Source: Winogradskyella psychrotolerans RS-3
GTDB taxonomy: Bacteria > Bacteroidota > Bacteroidia > Flavobacteriales > Flavobacteriaceae
Assembly (NCBI RefSeq): GCF_000427335.1
Contig: NZ_ATMR01000007.1
Location: 1 to 64,000, forward strand
DNA: 64,000 bases
Direction of reading: 5' to 3'
A program made the position numbers and the translations under genes. The notes under the pieces were generated by a model. That model saw only the letters and a list, made by a program, of their open reading frames with translations. It had not been told where the DNA came from and ran no database searches. Positions 58,070 through 64,000 of this stretch are shown one piece after another; the first letter of the stretch is position 1, and every line of letters begins with the position of its first letter.

Positions 58070-59224
58070 TTAATTTATTTTGTTCTTTAAGTTTCTTATT
58101 GAACTTGTTCTAGTCTTATCTCTTAATGCCTCCATCTCCTCCAGTAAACTTGAATATTTATCAACGCTTAGTTTACAAGCCTGTATTAGTGCGGAATCCA
58201 AACCATTCTTTTCGTATAAAATCGCATTTTTATTTGAAAACAAATAGGTTTCAGAAAATTCTTTTCTAATAATTGGTGGCTTTATAAAGCCCTGACATAA
58301 TTGCCAAGATCCAGTTGTCTCACCTTTTAAATACCTTTGATGTCCTTTAATTTCAGGATCTAAAAGCGGTAAAAAATAATGTGCTTCCTCTAATTTTATA
58401 TACATTTCTGTAAAACTCAAGTACCCTAAAAAAATAATTTCTTTTGGTAATTTAGAAATTTCAACTCCTTTATCTACTCTCCCAATTACATAAATTTTAA
58501 AATTTAAAATCTTCTCTGTTTTAAGTGTCTCAATAGCTTCCAAAAGTTCTTTGAAATTTCTATTTCTCTCTGTTACCGTACCAATGGTAATAAAAACTGT
58601 TTCTTTATCTTTTTTTGGCGTTTTTACTTTTCCGAAATAATTTGGATTTAACATAGGAATAGTAAAATCGTCTTCATTATAAGCGTTAAGTAAAAATATT
58701 TTGTTCGCATCATATTTTTGGCTTTCTAAATACGGCTTTAGACTCTCTAAATTATGTTCTACCAAAAAATAACCTTTTCTTCCTTCTGGTAAATAGCCTA
58801 AATAATCAGAAAAAAGACCATAAAAACCGTATTTATTAGAAAGGCGTGTAGAAGTAATAAACGTATAGTCAAATGATTTTATAATATTCTTTTTCACAAA
58901 ATATTTTAAACCATAATGTCCCATACAAATCAATTGAGGTTTTTCATTTTCATTATATCTTGAAAAAACACCACTAAGTAAGTTCTTGTGCCTTACTACT
59001 AAATATACTTTATACCCCAATTGATTCCAATAATAACAATAACCTGGTAAAATTTCAGCATGAAACTCATTAGGCTCTATAATTAAAACCGATTTATTAG
59101 GAACGTCTAAATTGTTTAAATACTTACTATTTTTTATAGTTAATGCTAGTTCTTTCCAATTAAAACTTATAACCTGGTTCAGGTTTTTATTCAAGTGAAA
59201 GAATATTTTATTAAATAAATTCAT
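58070..59224 (-). CDS. putative glycosyltransferase of uncertain family
   Basis: A 384-residue protein from the ATG at 59224 (MNLFNKIFF). A TTG at 59239 extends the frame but overlaps the upstream stop. It contains VLIIEPNEFHAEILPGYCYYW early on, a middle region with TVFITIGTVTERNRNFKELLEAI and EIIFLGYLSFTEMYIKLEEAHYFLPLL. That is a GT-B-like donor domain pattern without the classical E-x7-E motif; the end is HQRYLKGETTGSWQLCQGF. The family is not certain. It lies 11 bases after the GT2 gene. The role in glycan assembly is inferred from context. Confidence 0.72.
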   Translation of the reverse strand: MNLFNKIFFHLNKNLNQVISFNWKELALTIKNSKYLNNLDVPNKSVLIIEPNEFHAEILPGYCYYWNQLGYKVYLVVRHKNLLSGVFSRYNENEKPQLICMGHYGLKYFVKKNIIKSFDYTFITSTRLSNKYGFYGLFSDYLGYLPEGRKGYFLVEHNLESLKPYLESQKYDANKIFLLNAYNEDDFTIPMLNPNYFGKVKTPKKDKETVFITIGTVTERNRNFKELLEAIETLKTEKILNFKIYVIGRVDKGVEISKLPKEIIFLGYLSFTEMYIKLEEAHYFLPLLDPEIKGHQRYLKGETTGSWQLCQGFIKPPIIRKEFSETYLFSNKNAILYEKNGLDSALIQACKLSVDKYSSLLEEMEALRDKTRTSSIRNLKNKIN

Positions 59225-59235
59225 TGCTATTAGGT

Positions 59236-60261
59236 TCAAAATTGAAGAAAAGTCTTAAGACTTCTTACAAAAAAAGTCATTTGGTTACTTTTAGTCATAT
59301 TATCATATTTCCTAAGCGGTGATTGCCAATAGAGCCAAGCACCATTCTTTTTATTAATCATAAGCTCACGGCATTTAAGCCTAAATATTTCCGCTACTTT
59401 AGCACTCAGAATATTATGATTTAATCCATTTACATTTTGCTCTTCTCTAACGATATTAAGCAACGCTTTCTCAAAAGTCTTTAATTCTAAAAGTTCAAAA
59501 TTTGCTTTTCCAGAGGTAAGATTATGGAAGGCCATTAATTCTGATTCACCAAGCGTTATGCCATAAGCATTGAGTTGTAATAGTCGCGTTTGATTAGAGT
59601 AATACTGTTGCTTAGGCTTTAATGTTGTGGAAATCTTATTGGCATGTTCACGCATTTTAATAAGCGGCTCATAAATGTTGGCTGTCTTTAAACCCACCAT
59701 AACTGTTCTAGCCCATAAATCATGGTCTTGTGCATACCGAAATTCAGGATTATAGTTAAGTTTATGGTCATGAAATGCTTTTGTACGTAACATTACGGAA
59801 GGATGTAATAAAGTAAACCCTAAAAGTAATTGTATTTTTATTTCATTATGCTCCGTTGGCTGATACGCTACGAACTCGTTTCCATTGTTATCAAAGAATA
59901 TGACTGAGCTTCCTAATAGTACAACGTCCTTATGATTTTCTAAAAAATAAACTTGTTTTTCTAAACGCTTAGGTAAAGAAATATCATCGGCATCCATACG
60001 TGCCAAATACGTTCCTTTTGCTGTATTAACGCCATCAATTAAATTTGCTGTTAAGCCTTTATTCTTTTCATTTACTATGACTGTAATACGTTTATCTTGT
60101 TTTTCATAATCTTGTAAAATAGATAAAGAATTATCGGTTGAACAATCCTCATAAATAATAAACTCAAAGTCTGTATAGGTCTGACTTAATATACTCTCAA
60201 TAGCTTCTGCCAAATACAATTCACCATTATACACGGACATGAGTACGGATACTTTACACAT
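59236..60261 (-). CDS. glycosyltransferase family 2
   Basis: A GT-A transferase of 341 residues. It has KVSVLMSVYNGELYLAEAIES, FEFIIYEDCSTDNSLSILQ, NKGLTANLIDGVNTAKGTYL and ARMDADDISLPKRL (DxDD), the typical start of non-processive GT2 enzymes. The second half carries RYAQDHDLWART, common in this subgroup. It is cotranscribed with the transferase at 58070. Confidence 0.9.
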   Translation of the reverse strand: MCKVSVLMSVYNGELYLAEAIESILSQTYTDFEFIIYEDCSTDNSLSILQDYEKQDKRITVIVNEKNKGLTANLIDGVNTAKGTYLARMDADDISLPKRLEKQVYFLENHKDVVLLGSSVIFFDNNGNEFVAYQPTEHNEIKIQLLLGFTLLHPSVMLRTKAFHDHKLNYNPEFRYAQDHDLWARTVMVGLKTANIYEPLIKMREHANKISTTLKPKQQYYSNQTRLLQLNAYGITLGESELMAFHNLTSGKANFELLELKTFEKALLNIVREEQNVNGLNHNILSAKVAEIFRLKCRELMINKKNGAWLYWQSPLRKYDNMTKSNQMTFFVRSLKTFLQF

Positions 60262-60349
60262 ATGGCAGGCATTTTTTATTAGTCTTAAAAATAGTTATTG
60301 CCATTGCTACTAGAAACCTTTTAAAACTAATTTGATCGATTCTCATACT

Positions 60350-61579
60350 TTATTTGACATTAAGGCTTATCTCGTAACCTGGAAAAGTTCCAATATCAAA
60401 ATCATTATCCACTTCCAAATAATCACAGATGTATGCCATTCCAAGCGTTCTAAACCAAGTTGCAAACATATTTGCTTCATTTATTTTACTCGTAGTTACT
60501 GGGTGTTTCCCATACTCATTTGGGGTCTCAACCATAAACTCAAAACCACCTGACTTATTTAAACTAGCCAGATACCATATCATCGCTTTTTTTACCGCAA
60601 AATTTACGTCCTTTGTTTTATGCCCTGTGCATAAAGCAAAACGCAACAATGGATCTAAAGCATCAATATCTTCACATGCACCTGCTGCCTTTCCTTCATC
60701 TTCAAAACCACCCCATGAGTTTTGAGACTTTAAAATGACATCTACAATTTTATCTCCAAAAGGTAAAACCTCATTCTCATAAAAAAAGAGCGGATAAAAA
60801 TGATAAGCTCCTCGTATGGCATCTGCAACATTATGATAGGTTTTTAAATCATAAGTATGCCACATACCTGTATCTCTTCTTTGAGATTCCCTTAACCAAT
60901 TTAAAATACGGGTAATTGGTTTTTGGGCTTTTTCATTATTCATATAATCTCTTGAATATTGCAATAAAGTAACTAAATTCATGATATAATTACTTTGCGG
61001 CCATACTCTATCAGAAAAATCAAACTCAGCTAACCATTTATTTAAATAGTCTTCGTTATAGTAAGGTTCTAAAAATTTAAAACTATGTTTAGGTCTATGA
61101 CCTAAACGTCCGTAAGCAATAATTATATGACCCGCTAAGTGATTTTTTCCCCAGCCATCTCCCCAGGCACCATCAGTTTCAAATTCATCACCATTTAAAT
61201 TAGGGTCTCTAAAATACCCATCAGCTTCCGACTGAAATGCATCTAAATAATTCGCCCATGCTTTTTTTTCGTCTAGACTTAAGTTTTTTAACTCCCCAAA
61301 TAACCCTTTAATCATGCAAGCATAAATGGATGCATACAATGTACTTTTAGTTACAGATTTTGCGAAACGATATTCATAGCCTTCAATCTTCATGGTTTCT
61401 ATATAACCCAAAGATTTAGTTTTAAACGTTTCATAATCAAAATTTATATAATTATCTATACCATCTTTCGCCACTCTATTGGCTATATTTAAATTGCGCT
61501 CGGGCACTAGAAATAGACCTGCCTTTATCTTATCCTTTAAAGTTTCCTTTAAACCTGTTGGAAGTAACTTTTTAAACAT
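60350..61579 (-). CDS. unknown protein, probable alpha/alpha-toroid fold, in the polysaccharide locus
   Basis: A 409-residue protein that I cannot assign to a named family. It is soluble, with no signal peptide. Repeating helical pairs with Trp/Gly turns (DGAWGDGWGKNHLAGHIII, SQRRDTGMWHTYDLKTYHN, KSQNSWGGFEDEGKAAG, NKSGGFEF) resemble the alpha/alpha toroids of terpene cyclases, prenyltransferases and several polysaccharide lyases or epimerases. It abuts wzx with no gap and lies about 90 bases from the GT2 gene, so a glycan-modifying role is plausible but unproven. Confidence 0.7.
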   Translation of the reverse strand: MFKKLLPTGLKETLKDKIKAGLFLVPERNLNIANRVAKDGIDNYINFDYETFKTKSLGYIETMKIEGYEYRFAKSVTKSTLYASIYACMIKGLFGELKNLSLDEKKAWANYLDAFQSEADGYFRDPNLNGDEFETDGAWGDGWGKNHLAGHIIIAYGRLGHRPKHSFKFLEPYYNEDYLNKWLAEFDFSDRVWPQSNYIMNLVTLLQYSRDYMNNEKAQKPITRILNWLRESQRRDTGMWHTYDLKTYHNVADAIRGAYHFYPLFFYENEVLPFGDKIVDVILKSQNSWGGFEDEGKAAGACEDIDALDPLLRFALCTGHKTKDVNFAVKKAMIWYLASLNKSGGFEFMVETPNEYGKHPVTTSKINEANMFATWFRTLGMAYICDYLEVDNDFDIGTFPGYEISLNVK

Positions 61580-63027
61580 TTACTTTATTTTTAATTTCTT
61601 TAATACTGGATTTAAAAACTCAAAACACTTGGTATAGATTTCCTTATAAATGGTATGTCTAAAATTATAAATAACAGCTGAACATGTTATAAAATAAATA
61701 ATTCCAACCACTACCATTTCTAACAATCTACTATCTATATTTAATACAACTTTAAACCCTAGTGCTATTGCCGATGCAACACCTAACATTAGTAATACCG
61801 GAAGAAAATCTTCAAACTGCTCTTTCCAAGAATAGTCTATTTTTTTCATTGTAAATTTTGCATTTAATACATAAGCTAGAAAGCCAGTAAACAAAAGCCC
61901 CCATGTCATGTAAATAATACCATAATTTACAGTAATGAATAAAACAATCATAATTATTGTTTTCTTAAGAAGTTCTACTTTGAGATACAAATCTGAACGT
62001 CCCGTAGACTTAATGGCCGTAATTAATAATACATTTACAGGAAAAAAAACACCTCCTAAAGATAAAATCTGCAAATATTCAATTGATCCACTCCAATTAT
62101 CACCCAATAACAAAGGCACAAAAGGATCTGCTAGTATGGCGATTAAAAAACAGACAAAACCAGATAAAAATACCGAAAAAACAACAGCTTTTCTAAGTTG
62201 CCCTTTCATTGCCGTTAGATTATCTTGATTTTTTGAAAATACAGGAAATGCAATTCTATTGATTACACCCGTTAAAAGCGATACTGGTAAATAATAGAGA
62301 TTGAATGCCCTATTATAGAGTCCTAAGTCACTTGCTGTATATTTTTTACCAATTAAAACATTAGACAAATTATTAACGATAGTCATAAATATGTTAGCAG
62401 ATAAAATATTAATACTATATTTCCAAACTGATTTTATTGAATTCATAGACAACTTTCCTCTTGGTCTCCATGTGCTTACTATCCATAAGGCCACAACACG
62501 TGTAACAGTACCTACAAGGTAACCAGCGACTAAACTCCATACACCATAATCCGTTAGAGCCATTATTATACTCACGGCACCTCCAATAAGTGTACTAAAA
62601 AAACTAGCAATCGTCGTTTGTTTAAGCTCTAAATCTCTAGAAAGCAATGAGTGATGTACAATACCAAAAGCAGATAAAAAAAACCAAGAGATTGCCAATG
62701 GATTAAGTCTATTAGTTCTGGTTGGTCATAAAACCTTGAAATTAAAGGAGCTGATAAAAACAGTAAAGCCGTCATTAAAAGCCCAATTCCTATATTTAGA
62801 TAAAACACACTGGTGGTATCGTCATCGGAGTTGTGTTTTCTTTGTATTAATGCTTGGCTCATTCCTGAATCAGCAAAGAGTTGCCCAATAGCCATAAAAA
62901 TAGCAAGCATGGCAATTAGTCCAAAATCATTCGGTAAAAGTAATCTTGCCAATACAATTGACGTAATAAAGCCAATTACTTGCGGTCCTGTTTGTTCTAA
63001 TATGGCCCAGAGTATAGTTTTTTTCAA
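61580..63027 (-). CDS. Wzx-like polysaccharide flippase (frame broken by one base)
   Basis: A polytopic MOP-superfamily flippase that moves lipid-linked repeats across the inner membrane. The N-terminal part (MKKTILWAILEQTGPQVIGF, GLIAMLAIFMAIGQLFADSG) reads from 63027 to a frame break near 62700. The rest opens as LAISWFFLSAFGIVHHSLL. One added base, for example a third C in the pair at 62700-62701, joins ELIDLI to PLAISWFF and gives exactly 483 codons. The ending NPVLKKLKIK is normal. This is the one break not at a long A/T run, so its exact position is uncertain. Confidence 0.87.
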
Positions 63028-63047
63028 TTGAATTTAATTATGTAAAA

Positions 63048-64000
63048 TTAATCACATTGTACAATATTGTGAATAGCACTACCTGTATATTCTGGATAAA
63101 AATTATCTAAATCTACTTCACCAAATACCTTCGTGAAATCATTATTGTAATGTTCAATAAAAGCATTTTTTTTATCTTTTTTCTTGTATTCTTTAGAATT
63201 CAACAATGTTCTGTTTGGTGAAAAACCAACAAGATAACCTTTATTTGTTTTAGCAATACCTCGTATAAAATATCCTCTTCTAGGTAATTGAATCCTATAT
63301 GTTTCGTTCGTCTTCTTATTGAAAATTCCGATTGACTCATTTATCGACTCGGTTACAATTACACAATCAGATGTGTTCAATATATCATGAGAAGCAATAA
63401 AAGACCCTGGGGTTGCTAAAAATTCAGCGGACATATCATTCGTTGATAATTTAATCAAAGAACTATCTTTAAGACTCAAATCTTGCCACCCCTTAGTCCC
63501 TAGTAATATCGTATTATGGTCGATAACTTTTAATTCATTAAAGTGACAACTATGGTATGGTGATGTTGATTTACCTATTCCTCGAAAATCAAATTTCAAG
63601 AATTGGATTTTAAATATCTTATTCAAACCTAATACAGAAAAATACTTACCGACAATAGTTGACTTCATTCTAACTTTAGAAAGTCGGTAATTAAGACTTA
63701 TTTTACTTTGTAAATTAGAATCTTCTATTCTCCAATGCCATTTAAGAGCTTTTGTTTTTTATCAAAACACAATAAAGCATCAATCGTTGTAGAAACAGCA
63801 TAAATTTCATCTTCAAATACTTCTAAGCAATGTATATCAGACATCAATGGGTGTGAAAAAGTGTCTACGATATTGAAAGTTGCATAGTCTATTATCATTA
63901 TGAAATTATAGCCAGCCAAATAAATTAAATCATTTACTTTTTGCACTCCTTGCGAAAAACTTCGCATACATCCGTCCTTTGCTGTAAAATTAGCTGATGG
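63048..64000 (-). CDS. beta-propeller-like protein, partial at the window edge (frame broken by one base)
   Basis: The upstream end lies beyond position 64000. The frame stays open from there through ANFTAKDGCMRSFSQGVQKV. A break at the six-base run 63755-63760 is repaired by one base, joining LCFDKKTKALKWHWRIED to the downstream frame, which ends at 63048. Repeated short strands (LIYLAGYNFIMIIDYATFNI, CVIVTESINESIGIFNKKTN) and SPYHSCHFNELKVIDHNTIL resemble beta-propeller proteins often found in surface-glycan loci. No catalytic motif is visible. It lies 20 bases before wzx and is probably in the same operon. Confidence 0.68.

Noticed and set aside
42300-64000. The polysaccharide locus as a mobile genomic island
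   Set aside because: It seems even more AT-rich than the rest and is probably variable between strains, but no integrase, tRNA target, direct repeats or IS elements are visible in the window.

Overview
The window is AT-rich chromosomal DNA from a member of the Flavobacteriaceae (Bacteroidota), most likely marine or otherwise salt-adapted. The evidence is a complete Na+-translocating NADH:quinone reductase operon, type IX secretion parts (a plug protein, PorT and a cargo with a sorting tail), a short RpoD without region 1.1, a menaquinone methyltransferase, and repeated TAnnTTTG promoter boxes, the -7 element of Bacteroidota sigma factors. I found no tRNA, rRNA, CRISPR array, IS element or prophage.

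Layout. 1-6.1 kb: nqrABCDEF on the minus strand. 6.3-11.8 kb: T9SS plug protein, apaG, pruA and a secreted lipase-like hydrolase. 11.9-15.2 kb: a very large YwqK/MORN-like repeat protein and rsmG (minus). 15.4-17.7 kb: a fatty-acid desaturase and a class I aminotransferase. 17.8-18.9 kb: three small basic proteins with C-terminal membrane helices, two of them paralogues. 19.0-21.9 kb: trkH-trkA, divergent from ubiE-porT. 23.5-29.3 kb: an rRNA methyltransferase, a TamL-like outer membrane protein, fbaA and accD. 29.4-31.8 kb: two paralogous PAS histidine kinases. 32-42 kb: rpsO, pnp, a membrane glycosyltransferase, proC-proB-proA, a small unknown protein, rpoD and rpe. 42.3-64 kb: a CBS protein, then a minus-strand surface-polysaccharide locus running from a beta-propeller protein and Wzx flippase through glycosyltransferases, acyltransferases, Wzy polymerase, UDP-xylose synthase and a WecA/MraY-like initiating transferase to Wza and Wzc.

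How the genes fit together. The last 21 kb has every part of a Wzx/Wzy-type export system: initiating phosphoglycosyltransferase, chain-building transferases (GT2, GT4-like, GT11 and GT25 types), three hexapeptide acyltransferases and one membrane acyltransferase, flippase, polymerase, outer-membrane export protein and co-polymerase/tyrosine kinase. The rest is mainly housekeeping.

The strongest unexplained signal is sequence-wide. Ten genes, including nqrA and accD, are broken by 13 single-base indels, 12 of them at A/T homopolymers. In every gene fully inside the window, correcting them restores one open frame whose length is an exact multiple of three. Uncorrected long-read homopolymer error is the simplest reading, so these genes are annotated at full length with the break noted. 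Transcriptional slippage is the interesting alternative. Other items worth a look are the small tail-anchored protein cluster, near-identical inverted promoters between trkA and ubiE, a 12-bp palindrome before rpoD, a possible small RNA after rpoD, an 11-bp tandem array after rpe, and an alpha/alpha-toroid protein in the polysaccharide locus.
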